Assembly: GCA_963834405.1 (NCBI GenBank)
Contig: CAWIBX010000007.1
Span: forward strand, 992,001-1,056,000
Source: Bog-473 sp963834405
Lineage (GTDB): Bacteria > Actinomycetota > Acidimicrobiia > Acidimicrobiales > RAAP-2
Direction of reading: 5' to 3'
Length of the DNA: 64,000 bases
Shown here: positions 34,088-43,730 of the stretch, in pieces
Position numbering within the stretch: position 1 is the first letter of the stretch
How the letters are laid out: each line of letters starts with the position of its first letter
The notes under the pieces: model-generated
Seen by the model: the letters and a program-made list of their open reading frames with translations, nothing else
Databases searched by the model: none
What the model was told of the DNA's origin: nothing
Made by a program: the position numbers and the translations under genes

Positions 34088-35179
34088 GTGGGACCGGCCT
34101 CGAAACAACCCCCGCCACAATCCTCGCCAACCCCGCCTCAGCACTCGCCGGGTCTGCGCTACGTCCCTTACGGGGAGCTTGCGGGCGTGCCCAACGTGGT
34201 CTCCGACGGCTCGCCCACCGACGGCACCCTGCTGTGCTTGTCGCACTGGCCGAGAATCGGCTCACCCGCCGAGTTCGCGGCCGACCTGTCGGCGGAAATG
34301 GCGTTCCTGTACCTCCAAGCGTTCGACCGTCACCCCGGGGCCGAGGCCGTGTCGAACAATCACTTCGACCAGGACGGCCTCGTCGGCGTGTTCGCGCTGT
34401 CCGCGCCCGAGGAGGCGCTGGCCCGCCGCGCCGTCCTCGTCGAGGTGGCGCGGGCGGGAGACTTCGCCGTCACCGATTCCCGCGACGCCGCGCGCGTCTC
34501 CATGATCCTGTCGGCGTATGCCGACCCGGCGCGCAGTCCGCTCGGCGAGCTGCCCGCCGACTACGACGCCACGACCGCGTTGCTCTATACCGAGCTGCTC
34601 GGCAAGCTGCCCGAACTGTGCGACAACCCCGGCCGTTTTCGCGCGCTGTGGGCCGAGGAGGACGCGACGCTGCAGGCGAGCGAGGAGGCGATCGCCGCGG
34701 GCGCCGTCAGCATCGAAGAGGTGCCCGAACTCGACCTCGCCGTCGTGACCGTGCCCGAGCGAGCCCCGGCCGGGGGTGGCCACCGCTTCGGCGGCGCATG
34801 GGTGCACGGACTGCATCCGATGGCCGTGTACAACGCCACCGAGCGCGGTGCGCTCGTCACCCGGCGCGGCCGGTGCTACGAGTTCGGTTACCGCTACGAG
34901 AGCTGGGTCCAGTACCGCTCGCGTGCCGTGCGGCCACGCGTCGACCTCGCGCCCTTGGTCGAGAGCCTGAACGCGGAGGAGACGGACGGCGTCACGTGGA
35001 CCGCCGAACACGTGTCGGCGCTGACGCCCGTGCTCTCCATGACGGCCGTTGACGGCGAGGAAGGCACTGCGAAGAGCGACCTCGAGAGTTCCGTTTCGCC
35101 CGACCGGTTCGTCGCGCTCGTCGAGGCCCACCTGCGCACGGCTCCGCCGGCCTGGGACCCCTACCGCGTCACGCGCTGA
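34088..35179 (+). CDS. DUF6687 family protein
   Basis: 363-aa protein whose motifs I associate with the actinobacterial DUF6687 family: RYVPYGELAGVPNVVSDG, LCLSHWPRIGSP, DLSAEMAFLYL, SNNHFDQDGLVGVFAL and AARVSMILSAYADP. Function unknown; the NHFDQDG segment is reminiscent of DHH-type metal sites, but that is only a resemblance. GTG at 34088 is the first start before the conserved part; the first ~20 residues are Pro/Gln-rich. Divergent from ffh with 61 bases between starts, so promoters for both must lie there. Confidence 0.75.
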   Translation: MGPASKQPPPQSSPTPPQHSPGLRYVPYGELAGVPNVVSDGSPTDGTLLCLSHWPRIGSPAEFAADLSAEMAFLYLQAFDRHPGAEAVSNNHFDQDGLVGVFALSAPEEALARRAVLVEVARAGDFAVTDSRDAARVSMILSAYADPARSPLGELPADYDATTALLYTELLGKLPELCDNPGRFRALWAEEDATLQASEEAIAAGAVSIEEVPELDLAVVTVPERAPAGGGHRFGGAWVHGLHPMAVYNATERGALVTRRGRCYEFGYRYESWVQYRSRAVRPRVDLAPLVESLNAEETDGVTWTAEHVSALTPVLSMTAVDGEEGTAKSDLESSVSPDRFVALVEAHLRTAPPAWDPYRVTR

Positions 35180-35239
35180 GCGGGTGTGCCGTCGGGGTGC
35201 CCCCGTCCATACCGCACCGAGCCGGTAGCGTCGCGCCGC

Positions 35240-35854
35240 ATGTCTCCGACCTTCCGCAGCTGGTCCCTGGCCGCCCTCATGGGCCTCGCGGGGGCGCTCG
35301 GCCTCGCCGCCTGCAGCTCCTCGCCCTCGACGAGCGCCGGGAACACGGGTGCGGGCCATGCCACCGGGGGCTCCGGCGGTTCGTCCGGCTCCGGCAGCTC
35401 GACGACCCGGACCACCCACATCGGTGGCGGCGCCCTGGTCGCGGTCGCGCCCATCCCACCCCAGGACCTCTCCCCGGCTGGCACCGCCGGCACCGCGCCG
35501 ACGGTCACCGTGCCGAGCGGATCACCTCCAACCCAACTGGAGAGCGCCGATCTCATCAAGGGCACCGGGACCATCGCGGTCGACGGAGCGACGGTCACGG
35601 TGCAGTACGTGCTGGCGACCTACTCGTCGGGCAAGGTCATTCAGTCCTCGTGGACGAGCCAGCCCTTCAGCTTCGTCGTGGGCCAGGGCAAGGTCATCGC
35701 CGGCTGGGACAAGGGCGTGGTCGGCATGAGGGTCGGCGGGCGGCGCGAGCTGATCATCCCGCCCAGCTTGGGCTATCACAACGAGTCGCCTGGGCCCGGG
35801 ATCGCCCCGAATGACACACTCGTCTTCGTGATCGACCTCCTCAAGGCCACCTGA
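35240..35854 (+). CDS. FKBP-type peptidyl-prolyl isomerase, lipoprotein
   Basis: Exported lipoprotein: signal peptide with lipobox LAAC (Cys residue 25), a Ser/Gly/Thr-rich linker (about 26-90), then an FKBP domain with FSFVVGQGKVIAGWDKGVVGM and GGRRELIIPPSLGYH (part of the active-site pocket) and ending NDTLVFVIDLL. 204 aa. It isomerises Xaa-Pro bonds in extracytoplasmic proteins. Followed 29 bases later by the DinB-type gene on the same strand. Confidence 0.9.
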   Translation: MSPTFRSWSLAALMGLAGALGLAACSSSPSTSAGNTGAGHATGGSGGSSGSGSSTTRTTHIGGGALVAVAPIPPQDLSPAGTAGTAPTVTVPSGSPPTQLESADLIKGTGTIAVDGATVTVQYVLATYSSGKVIQSSWTSQPFSFVVGQGKVIAGWDKGVVGMRVGGRRELIIPPSLGYHNESPGPGIAPNDTLVFVIDLLKAT

Positions 35855-35883
35855 CAGCGGCCAGCCCGGACGCTGTGCTGCCC

Positions 35884-36645
35884 ATGGACGTCCGCACCCA
35901 CATTGACGTGTTGCGGGTGGATGGCCCGCGTCTGGCGGCAGGTGCGGCAGAGGCCGGCCCCGACGCGCAGGTCCCGACGTGCCCCGAGTGGACGGTCCGC
36001 GACCTCGTGGTTCACGTGGGTGCGGTGCACCGCTGGGCGGCCGCGTACGTGCGCGAAGGCCACACCGAACCGGGAGCCGTCGACTTCGCCCGGGCGCGTG
36101 GGCCGAAGCCCGCAGACGCGGAACTCGTCGATTGGTTCCTGACCGGCCACGCGGCGCTGGTTGCTGCGCTCGAGGGCGCGAGCCCCGACCTGCAGTGTTG
36201 GACCTTCCTGCCGGCACCGTCGCCGTTGGCCTTCTGGTCCCGGCGAGAGGCGCACGAGACCTGCATCCACCGCGTCGACGCCGAGCTCGCGGCCGGGACG
36301 ACGGTCAGTCCCATCGGCTCGGCGTTCGCGGCCGACGGGATCGACGAATTGCTCGTCGGCTTCGCCTCCGCACGAGGACGCATGCCGGTGGACGACACGC
36401 AGGCGCCCACCGTGATCGCGGTGCGCTGCACCGACGAAGACGCCGGCTGGATCATGCGACTCGGACCCGAGGGCGTCTCGGCGAAGGCGGCGGGCGCCGA
36501 AGACGACCTGGCGCCCGACTGCACGGTGCGCGGCGCGAGCGCCGATCTCTATCTCACTCTCTGGCGGCGTGCCACCCCGGAACCCCTCACCATCGAGGGC
36601 GAACGCCGCCCGTTCGAGCTTCTGTTGGAGCGCGCCCGCATCTGA
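35884..36645 (+). CDS. maleylpyruvate isomerase-type mycothiol-dependent protein
   Basis: DinB/MDMPI family protein (253 aa) with N-terminal metal-binding four-helix bundle (CPEWTVRDLVVHVGAVHRWAA; the second ligand in RREAHETCIHRVD) and a C-terminal MDMPI domain (DCTVRGASADLYLTLW). Relatives use mycothiol as a thiol cofactor, consistent with an actinobacterial host; substrate unknown. ATG at 35884 chosen. The 3' end overlaps the convergent small membrane protein gene by 59 bases. Confidence 0.85.
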   Translation: MDVRTHIDVLRVDGPRLAAGAAEAGPDAQVPTCPEWTVRDLVVHVGAVHRWAAAYVREGHTEPGAVDFARARGPKPADAELVDWFLTGHAALVAALEGASPDLQCWTFLPAPSPLAFWSRREAHETCIHRVDAELAAGTTVSPIGSAFAADGIDELLVGFASARGRMPVDDTQAPTVIAVRCTDEDAGWIMRLGPEGVSAKAAGAEDDLAPDCTVRGASADLYLTLWRRATPEPLTIEGERRPFELLLERARI

Positions 36646-36997
36646 CGCCGAAGCGGCCCCGCACCCGGCGCCGTCCGATCGTCCAATACGCCAGGGATCC
36701 GGTCGTGTTGAGGAACGACCACGTGCGCCACAGACCCTTGGGCCCCCGCACCGCCACGTCGGGCCGCCACCGCAGGTCGCGCCAGGTCAACTTGGCGATG
36801 ATGAGGTGAGCGACGATCACCGCCAGCAGGATCCGTTTCTGGGTGTCGTTGAGGTTGAACGGGCCGCCTCTTTGCGTGCGCTGATCTTCCTCGACTCCCG
36901 TCCCCGCGATGCCATCGGTGCTCGCGTCGACGCGGACGTTGCCTTCACTGAGGACGGTCTTCCCGTTGCCCTCGTTGGATGACACGGTCGAGCTCAT
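36587..36997 (-). CDS. small membrane protein, unknown function
   Basis: 136 aa with a strong GAAGGAGGA just before the ATG at 36997. Polar N-terminus (about 50 residues), a membrane helix (ILLAVIVAHLIIAKL, about 56-70), then RPDVAVRGPKGLWRTWSFLNTTGSLAYWTIGRRR, a second short hydrophobic stretch as in small PLDc_N-like proteins, and a basic tail. The last ~20 codons overlap the convergent MDMPI gene. No family name given. Confidence 0.65.
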   Translation of the reverse strand: MSSTVSSNEGNGKTVLSEGNVRVDASTDGIAGTGVEEDQRTQRGGPFNLNDTQKRILLAVIVAHLIIAKLTWRDLRWRPDVAVRGPKGLWRTWSFLNTTGSLAYWTIGRRRVRGRFGVRCGRAPTEARTGGVRPRW

Positions 36998-37073
36998 GCG
37001 CGTCCTCCTTCGTCCCTGATCCGGCCTTCAGCCTGTTCAGGACGCTAGCCGTCGTCCCGGTGGCGTGCCCCGG

Positions 37074-38267
37074 TCAGTCCACGGAGAGCAGCGCGTCGAC
37101 GAACTCGTCCGGATCGAAGTCGACGAGGTCGTCGGGACCTTCGCCGAGACCCACCAACTTGACCGGGACGAAGAGCTCGCGCTGGACGGCAATGACGATG
37201 CCGCCCTTGGCGGTGCCGTCCAGCTTGGTCAGCACAATGCCGGTTACGTCCACGGCGTCCGCGAACTGCCGCGCCTGGGCCAAGCCGTTCTGGCCGGTGG
37301 TGGCGTCGAGCACGAGGAAGACCTCGGTCACGTTGCCCGGGTCACGGTCGGCCACCCGGCGGATCTTCTTCAGCTCCTCGACCAGGTTCGTCTTGGTGTG
37401 CAGGCGGCCCGCCGTGTCGGCCAGCACGAGGTCGTTGCCCCGGGCCGCGGCGCGTTGGACGGCGTCGAACACGATGGCGCTCGGGTCGGAGCCCTCGGCA
37501 CCCTGGACGATGTCGGTGCCGGTGCGCTCGGCCCAGAGCGCGAGCTGTTCGCCGGCGGCGGCCCGGAACGTGTCGCCGGCCGCCAGCAGCACCGAGCGAC
37601 CGGCACCGGTCTGGCGGCGGGCCAGCTTGCCGATGGTCGTCGTCTTGCCCACCCCGTTCACGCCGACGAACAGCCACACGTCGGGCTCCCCGTCCCTTCC
37701 GTCGAAGTGCAGCTCGCGGGAGCCGGCACCGTCCAGCAGGTGGCGGATCGAGTCACGCAGCGCATGCAGAAGTTCGTCGCCGCCCTTTATCTGATTGGCG
37801 GTCACCTTCTCCCGCAGCTCATCGAGCAGCACGTCGGTCGTGGTCACCCCGACGTCGGCCCGGATGAGCGCCTCCTCCAGCGAGTCCCACGTGGCCTGGT
37901 CGATGCGGCCGGCCCGTAGGGCGAAAACGGCTCCGCTGAAGAGGCCCCGGACGCTGCCCAAGCGGCTGCGGTAGGTGGGCGGCTCGGCGACCGCTTCGGG
38001 CTCGGGCTCGGGCTCGGGGACCGGCGGCGCCGACGGCTCGGCCTCGACCGTGGCCGCGGGGGTCGTCGTCGGTGCGGGTCGCTGCGCTGGCGGCGATGGC
38101 GGAGCCGGCGGCGCGCCCTTCGGCGGAGCGGTCGGTGCGACACCACGGCGACGCCGCCGGGTGCGCGTAAAGGACACCGACCCGGCGACCGCCCCCAAAG
38201 CGATCACCACGACGGCGATGATGATGTAGGAGCCGACGTCAAGTGCGAAGAGCACCGCCGGGATCAT
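37074..38267 (-). CDS. ftsY: signal recognition particle receptor FtsY
   Basis: SRP receptor GTPase. Residues 9-30 form a real membrane segment (YIIIAVVVIALGAVAGSV), as in actinobacteria; residues 40-95 are a Pro/Glu/Ala linker; then the NG domain with G1 GVNGVGKTTT (about 202), the receptor-specific AAGDTFRAAA, G3 ADTAGR and G4 TKLDGTAKGG. 397 aa. The ATG overlaps the smc stop (ATGA), the usual smc-ftsY order. Confidence 0.96.
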   Translation of the reverse strand: MIPAVLFALDVGSYIIIAVVVIALGAVAGSVSFTRTRRRRRGVAPTAPPKGAPPAPPSPPAQRPAPTTTPAATVEAEPSAPPVPEPEPEPEAVAEPPTYRSRLGSVRGLFSGAVFALRAGRIDQATWDSLEEALIRADVGVTTTDVLLDELREKVTANQIKGGDELLHALRDSIRHLLDGAGSRELHFDGRDGEPDVWLFVGVNGVGKTTTIGKLARRQTGAGRSVLLAAGDTFRAAAGEQLALWAERTGTDIVQGAEGSDPSAIVFDAVQRAAARGNDLVLADTAGRLHTKTNLVEELKKIRRVADRDPGNVTEVFLVLDATTGQNGLAQARQFADAVDVTGIVLTKLDGTAKGGIVIAVQRELFVPVKLVGLGEGPDDLVDFDPDEFVDALLSVD

Positions 38268-41200
38268 GCGAGCTCCGGCTCCGGCTCCTTCGCCACCTTT
38301 TGCGAGACCACCTGGGACGAGCCGCCGGGCGCCATCGTGACGCCGTAGAGCGCGTCGCCCGTCTCCATCGTGCGCTTCTGGTGGCTCACGATGAGCAGCT
38401 GCGCCTCGTCGCGGAACTCGTGGACGAGGGCGAGGAAGCGGGTGAGGTTGACGTCATCGAGGGCGGCCTCGACCTCGTCCATCATGTAGAACGGCGAGGG
38501 CCGGCTGCGGAAGACGGCGAAGAGGAACGCCAGCGCGGCCATGGAGCGCTCGCCGCCCGAGAGCAGCGAGACGCGGCGCACGTTGCGGCCGGCGGGGCGT
38601 ACCTCGATTTCGACGCCGGTGTTGAGCAGGTCGTCGGGGTCCACGAGTGAGAGGCGGCCCGTCCCGCCCGGGAACAGCATGGCGATCAGCGCGGAGAAGT
38701 GCTCGTTGACGTCGGCGGCGGCGGCGGCGAACGAGGTCATGATCTCGTGATCGAGGGTGCGGACCACCTCGTGCAGCTCGCGGCGTGCGCCGCGGACGTC
38801 GTCGACCTGCGCCTCGAGCTCCTTGTGGCGCTCCTCGAGCGCCGACAGCTCCTCGAGCGCGAGCGGGTTGACGGGGCCCAGCGCGACGAGCTTGCGCTCC
38901 AGCTCCTCGGCGTGCTGCTGCAGCGTCGTGTCCTCGGGCGCCTCGGGGGCGGGCAGACCGAGGAGCTCCTCCGGCGCGGCCCCCAGGTCGCGGTGGATGT
39001 GCTCGTGCAGCGTCTCGGTGCGCAGCCCGACCTCGTTGGCCTCGAGGTCGAGGGTGCGCGTGCGGGTGCGGACCGCATCGAGGCGCTGCTCGGTGGTGTG
39101 GCGGTCCTGGCGGAGCCGTTCGAGCTTCTCGCCGCCGGCACGCACCGCATCGACCTGGTCCTGGTAGTCGCGGCGGAGGGTGTCGAAGATCCCGTCGAGG
39201 CGCTCCTGCTCCCGGACGACGACGCCTTCGAGTCGTGCCAGGGCCGCGCCCTCGGCCTCGAGCCGTTGGCGCCGTGCGGCCGCGGAGGCCCGCTCCTCGG
39301 CGTGGCCCTGCAGGCGGCGCTCCACCTCGGCGTGCCGTTCCGACAGGACGCGCCGGCGCTCGGCCAGGCCGGCCTGGCGCAGGTCGAGGTCCTGGCGCCG
39401 GGTGGCCAGGGCGCGCCGGCGCTCCGCGAGCGCACGCCATTCGGCGGCCGCGCCCTCCAGCGCGGGGATGGCCGCCTCGAGCCGGTCGGCCTCGGCCGTC
39501 ACCTCGTACAGGCGGCGTTGCGCGTCGGCCGCCGCGGCACGCGCCTCGGCCAGCTCGTCGCCCAGCCTTCGCTGCTCCTCGGCGGCGCGGGCGGTGTCGG
39601 CCTCGGCGGACTCGCGCGAGGTGGCGTGGCGGTCGGCGGTCCGTTCGGCGGCAACGCGCGCGTCGCGGCAGCGTGCGAGCGCGATGCGGCTCTCGGAGAG
39701 CGCGGCCTTGGCCAGTTCGGCCGCGGCGGCGGCCTCGACCGCCCGGCGGCCCGCCTCCTCGACGGCGGCCGCCGTGACCACGCTCGTGGCGGAGCGCACG
39801 CGCCAGCCGGTGGCGGCGAAGCGGTCGCCCTCGGGCGTCACGACGACGAGATCTTCGCGGGCCAACGACAGGTCGATCGCTTCCTCCCACCCGTCGACGC
39901 GCACGGCCCGGCCGATCAGGGTGTCGAGCACCGACTCGGCGACGTCCCCGCCGTGGCGCGCCCGCACGTGGGCGCGCACCGGCTGGGCGCTGCTGCCGGC
40001 GGGCAGGACGTCGGCGGCTGTGCTCTGTCGCGGTCGCTCGCGCGGTGCCAGCACCGCCCCGGTCACCCCTTGCGCGCGCAGCGTGGCCAGGGCCGCCTGC
40101 GCCGAGCGGCGCCCGTTGACCACGACGGTGGCGACGCCTGCCCCGGCGGCCGCCTCGAACGCGGCCTCCCAGCCCGCGTCGATCTCGACCAGGTCGACGA
40201 GAGACCCGACGACGCCGTCGACCTCGCGCAGGAGCTCGCGCCCGCCCGCGCCCTGCAGGTCGGCCAGCGCGCGCTCCAGCGCCTCCTCGCGGGCGGCGGT
40301 GCGGTGACGCGCCTCCTCTGCGGCATCCGTCGTCGCTTGCGCGGTCTCCGACGCCCGCACGGCGGCCTCGAGCTCCGCCGTCCGCGCGGCGATTTCGTCC
40401 TGCACGCCCGCCGTGGCCGCATCGAGCTGGGCCAGCGCGTTGGTCGCCAGGTCGGCGCGCACCGCGGCGGCCGCGTTGCGCTGCTCCAGGCTGGCGACGC
40501 GCTCGCCGAGCGCATCGATGTCCTGTTGTTCGCGCAGCGCCGCCCGGGCCAGCAGCTCCGTGCGCGCCCGGACCGCGGTCACCGCCTCGTCGGGGGTGTC
40601 GGCCTCCGTGTCCGGGGCGAGGCCTGCCTCGGACGTCCAGCGCTCGCGCAGCGCCGCCTCTTCGTCCTGCCACGCGGCCAGCGCGGCGTTCAGCTCGGCG
40701 CGCTCGGGTGCAGCCTCACCCGACGCCGTCTCGGCGTCCGCGGCGGCGATCTCCGTCGCCAGCCGGGCGCCCTCGGCCTCCAGGGTCGAAACGACGTCGA
40801 CGTCGGCCGCGGCGTCCAGCGCGGCCACGACGCCCCGCCCACGCTCGCGCAGGACGCCCTGGAGCCCGCGGGCGCGCTCGACCAGGCCCTGGACCCGGCC
40901 CAGCGCGTTGGCCAGGTCTTCTTCCCGCCGCGACGACAGCTCGGCGGTGGTGGAGCTCGCCTCTGCGTCCAGACGATCGAGCGCGTCGTGGAGCTCGCGC
41001 TCCTCGTCGCGGCAGACCGTCAGGTTCTGGGCCGCCGCCCGGCGCCGGGCTCCCAGCTCGGACAGCTCGGCGCCAGCGAGGTAGCGCCGGACGGTGAGCA
41101 GCTCCGACGCGACGGCGTCGTGGGAACGCGCCGCCGCCGCCTGGCGCTCGAGAGGGCGGATCTGGCGCCGCACCTCACGGACCAGGTCGCCCAGGCGCTC

Positions 41201-41764
41201 GAGGTTCTCGGCGGTGGCGGCGAGGCGGCGCTCGGCGCGCTCGCGGCGCCGGCGGTGCTTGAGGACGCCAGCCGCCTCCTCAATGATCGCCCGCCGGTCC
41301 TCGGGACGGGCGTTGAGCACCGTGTCGAGCTGACCCTGGCCGATGATCATGTGCTGCTGGCGTCCCACGCCCGAGTCCGCAAGCAGCTCCTGGATGTCGA
41401 GCAGCCGGCACGGCGCGCCGTTGATCGCGTACTCGCTGTCGCCGGAGCGGAACAGCGTCCGCGTGATTGTCACCTCGGCGAGGTCGATGGGCAGCTTGGC
41501 CGACGCGTTGTCAATGGTGAGCGACACCTCGGCGCGGCCCAGCGGCGGCCGGGAGGAGGTCCCGGCGAAGATGACGTCCTCCATTTTGGCGGAGCGCAGA
41601 GAGCGCGGCCCCTGCGCGCCGAGGACCCAGGTCACGGCATCGACGACGTTGGACTTGCCGCTGCCGTTCGGTCCGACGACCACGGTGATGCCGGGCTCGA
41701 ACTCCAGCACGGTGGGGTCGGCGAAGGACTTGAACCCCTTCATGCTGAGCGACTTCAGGAACAT
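38264..41764 (-). CDS. smc: chromosome segregation protein SMC
   Basis: Condensin ATPase that organises and segregates the chromosome with ScpA/B. 1,166 aa. Walker A GPNGSGKSN (about residues 33-41), Q-loop WVLGAQGPRSLR, two long coiled coils rich in Ala/Arg/Glu (about 165-500 and 660-980), hinge (about 505-655, with GAGVATVVVNGRRSAQ), C-terminal signature SLLSGGERSM (about 1066) and Walker B FYMMDEVEAALDD. ATG at 41764 begins the family N-terminus FLKSLSMKGFKSFA. The coiled coils are unusually Ala/Arg-rich because of high GC. The 249-bp gap upstream (41765-42013) shows no gene. Confidence 0.96.
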   Translation of the reverse strand: MFLKSLSMKGFKSFADPTVLEFEPGITVVVGPNGSGKSNVVDAVTWVLGAQGPRSLRSAKMEDVIFAGTSSRPPLGRAEVSLTIDNASAKLPIDLAEVTITRTLFRSGDSEYAINGAPCRLLDIQELLADSGVGRQQHMIIGQGQLDTVLNARPEDRRAIIEEAAGVLKHRRRRERAERRLAATAENLERLGDLVREVRRQIRPLERQAAAARSHDAVASELLTVRRYLAGAELSELGARRRAAAQNLTVCRDEERELHDALDRLDAEASSTTAELSSRREEDLANALGRVQGLVERARGLQGVLRERGRGVVAALDAAADVDVVSTLEAEGARLATEIAAADAETASGEAAPERAELNAALAAWQDEEAALRERWTSEAGLAPDTEADTPDEAVTAVRARTELLARAALREQQDIDALGERVASLEQRNAAAAVRADLATNALAQLDAATAGVQDEIAARTAELEAAVRASETAQATTDAAEEARHRTAAREEALERALADLQGAGGRELLREVDGVVGSLVDLVEIDAGWEAAFEAAAGAGVATVVVNGRRSAQAALATLRAQGVTGAVLAPRERPRQSTAADVLPAGSSAQPVRAHVRARHGGDVAESVLDTLIGRAVRVDGWEEAIDLSLAREDLVVVTPEGDRFAATGWRVRSATSVVTAAAVEEAGRRAVEAAAAAELAKAALSESRIALARCRDARVAAERTADRHATSRESAEADTARAAEEQRRLGDELAEARAAAADAQRRLYEVTAEADRLEAAIPALEGAAAEWRALAERRRALATRRQDLDLRQAGLAERRRVLSERHAEVERRLQGHAEERASAAARRQRLEAEGAALARLEGVVVREQERLDGIFDTLRRDYQDQVDAVRAGGEKLERLRQDRHTTEQRLDAVRTRTRTLDLEANEVGLRTETLHEHIHRDLGAAPEELLGLPAPEAPEDTTLQQHAEELERKLVALGPVNPLALEELSALEERHKELEAQVDDVRGARRELHEVVRTLDHEIMTSFAAAAADVNEHFSALIAMLFPGGTGRLSLVDPDDLLNTGVEIEVRPAGRNVRRVSLLSGGERSMAALAFLFAVFRSRPSPFYMMDEVEAALDDVNLTRFLALVHEFRDEAQLLIVSHQKRTMETGDALYGVTMAPGGSSQVVSQKVAKEPEPELA

Positions 41765-42013
41765 TTCGAGCGACCATACAAGGTGCCCGGGCGCCGGGTG
41801 GTCATTACCGGGGCGGCATCCGAGGACATCCCCAATTAGGTCCTTGGGTGCATCGGGACGCGACTTCTCGTTCAGCCCGGAAAGTAGAAGCCAGGGCTTC
41901 TCGTTGAGCCGCAATGTGAGTAGTCCGGCTTCAATGCAGCGGCGAGACCACACCTGTCTCTCGACGTGTAACCGTCCTACAGAGCCCTGAGCGGACCCCT
42001 ACACCCCTTACAC

Positions 42014-42913
42014 CTAGACCTGGCAGTGCTCGCAGAAGAACGTCGACCGCCCCCCGGTCTTCACCCGCACGATGGAGTTCCGGCAGCGCCGACAGGCCTG
42101 GCCCTCCCGGTCGTAGACCTGGTGGGATCCCTGGAAGTCCCCGATCTCACCGAAGAGGTCCCGGTACTGCTCGTCGGCCAGCGACGAACCCCGGTGCTTG
42201 ATCGCGTCCGCCAACGTCTCCACGATCGCCCGGTACAGCCGCCGGACCTCGGTCGCCGTCAGCGAGTCGGCGGCCCGGTCGTAGCGCAGGCCGGCCTGGT
42301 AGAGCATCTCGTCGGAGTACAGGTTGCCGATGCCGGCGGTGAAGCTCTGGTCCATCAACAGGGCCTTGATCCCGCCGGAGTGCTGGTGCAGCAGGTAGCC
42401 GAAGCGGTCCCAGCTCATGAGGTCCTCTATCGGGTCGAAGCCCAGGTGCGCGAGCTCGGGCACCGCCTTGCGGATGGCCGCCCCGTCCCCGCCGGCCGTC
42501 CCCGACACCGGGGAGAGCGGCGTCCCGTCCGTCTTCAGCGGGGGGGTGGACACGAAGAGCTCACCGAACGTCCGGGGGTCGACGTAGCGCAGCTCGCCGC
42601 CCTGGGTGAAGGTGATGACGACGTGGGTGTGCTTGGGCTTGGGGTCCTTCACCGACTTGACCCGCAGCAGCTGCCCGCTCATCCCAAGGTGGACGACCAG
42701 GGTGTCGCCGCTATCGAGCGTCAGCAGCAGGTACTTGCCCAACCGCCCCACCGACTTGATCGTCCGGCCCTCGAGCAGCGCCCGGAAGGCCTTGGCCGAG
42801 GGGTGCCGGCGCACCGACCGGCCATTGGCGACGGAGACCGCCTTGATCTTGCGGCCAACGACCTCCCGCGCCAGGTCCTGGCGCAGCGTCTCGACCTCGG
42901 GCAGCTCAGGCAT
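42014..42913 (-). CDS. mutM: formamidopyrimidine-DNA glycosylase
   Basis: Base-excision repair glycosylase/AP lyase removing oxidised purines such as 8-oxoG. Starts with the catalytic PELPEVE (Pro1, Glu2), has the helix-two-turn-helix KALLMDQSFTAGIGNLYSDE, and ends with a zinc finger CRRC ... FFCEHC. 299 aa, a little longer than usual because of an insert (about residues 125-145). The start overlaps the rnc stop by 8 bases. Confidence 0.95.
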   Translation of the reverse strand: MPELPEVETLRQDLAREVVGRKIKAVSVANGRSVRRHPSAKAFRALLEGRTIKSVGRLGKYLLLTLDSGDTLVVHLGMSGQLLRVKSVKDPKPKHTHVVITFTQGGELRYVDPRTFGELFVSTPPLKTDGTPLSPVSGTAGGDGAAIRKAVPELAHLGFDPIEDLMSWDRFGYLLHQHSGGIKALLMDQSFTAGIGNLYSDEMLYQAGLRYDRAADSLTATEVRRLYRAIVETLADAIKHRGSSLADEQYRDLFGEIGDFQGSHQVYDREGQACRRCRNSIVRVKTGGRSTFFCEHCQV

Positions 42914-43730
42914 CGGACACCTCGGAAACCTCGGCCCTCACTTCGGCCGCCAACTCGGCCGTCGACATCTCGGCCGCCACTTCGGCCGCCGGCATCTCGG
43001 CCGCGAAGCCCTCCCAGGCGTTCCGGGCCGCGTCCTGCTCCGCGTCCTTCTTGGACCGCCCCGTCCCCGTGCCCCGCAGCTCGCCGGCCAGGAAGACCTC
43101 GGCCACGTAGGCCCGGTCGTGGTCCGGCCCCGAGCCGACGACGACGTACCGGGGCGTGCCGTTGCCGTCGCGCACCGCCTTCTCCTGCAGCCGGCTCTTG
43201 TGGTCGAAGTCGTCCGGCTCCTCGCCGGCCTGCGCGATCGGCTCACCCAGCTCCCGCAGCACCAGCGACTCCGCCGCCGCCCAGCCCCCGTCCAGGTACA
43301 CCGCACCCAGCACGGCTTCGAACGCGTCGGCCAGGATCGACGCCTTCTCGCGCCCGCCCGAACCCTCCTCGCCCCGCCCCAGGAGCAGCACGCCGCCGAT
43401 CCCGAGGCGCAGCGCCACCGAGGCCAGCACCCGGGCGTTCACCACGGCCGAACGCACCTTGGCCAGCTTCCCCTCGGGGAACTCGGGGTACTGGTCGTAG
43501 GTGAAGCGGGCGACCACCAGGCCCAGCACGGCGTCGCCCAGGAACTCCAGGCGTTCGTTGGAGGGCGCGCCGCCCTCCTGCTCGCCGCACCAGCTCCTGT
43601 GCGCGAGGGCGTGCTGCAGCAGACTCAGGTCATGGAAGCGGTACCCCAGACGTTCGGCCAGGTCGGCCGCCCCGTCGGCCCCGGGTTCAACCTGCCTGGA
43701 GCTTGGCGTAGACGTAGTCAACGGCGTCAC
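42906..43730 (-). CDS. rnc: ribonuclease III
   Basis: Double-strand-specific RNase that processes rRNA precursors. RNase III signature NERLEFLGDAVLGLVV, second acidic site in ILADAFEAVLGAVYLDGG, and a dsRNA-binding domain (DHKSRLQEKA ... GRSKKDAEQDAARNAW) followed by a ~35-residue Ala/Glu tail. No ATG is available: legal starts are GTG 43730 and TTG 43721, both inside the end of acpP, so the two genes overlap by ~35-44 bases. The conserved part begins ~60 bases later. Confidence 0.9.
   Translation of the reverse strand: MTPLTTSTPSSRQVEPGADGAADLAERLGYRFHDLSLLQHALAHRSWCGEQEGGAPSNERLEFLGDAVLGLVVARFTYDQYPEFPEGKLAKVRSAVVNARVLASVALRLGIGGVLLLGRGEEGSGGREKASILADAFEAVLGAVYLDGGWAAAESLVLRELGEPIAQAGEEPDDFDHKSRLQEKAVRDGNGTPRYVVVGSGPDHDRAYVAEVFLAGELRGTGTGRSKKDAEQDAARNAWEGFAAEMPAAEVAAEMSTAELAAEVRAEVSEVSDA

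Noticed and set aside
38699..41839. A 1,046-codon open frame on the plus strand opposite smc, and similar long frames opposite fumC, recG, pckG and the acyltransferase
   Set aside because: They are antisense shadows caused by very high GC at codon position 3; their products are Arg/Gly/Ala/Pro-rich and match no family, while the other strand holds complete conserved genes.
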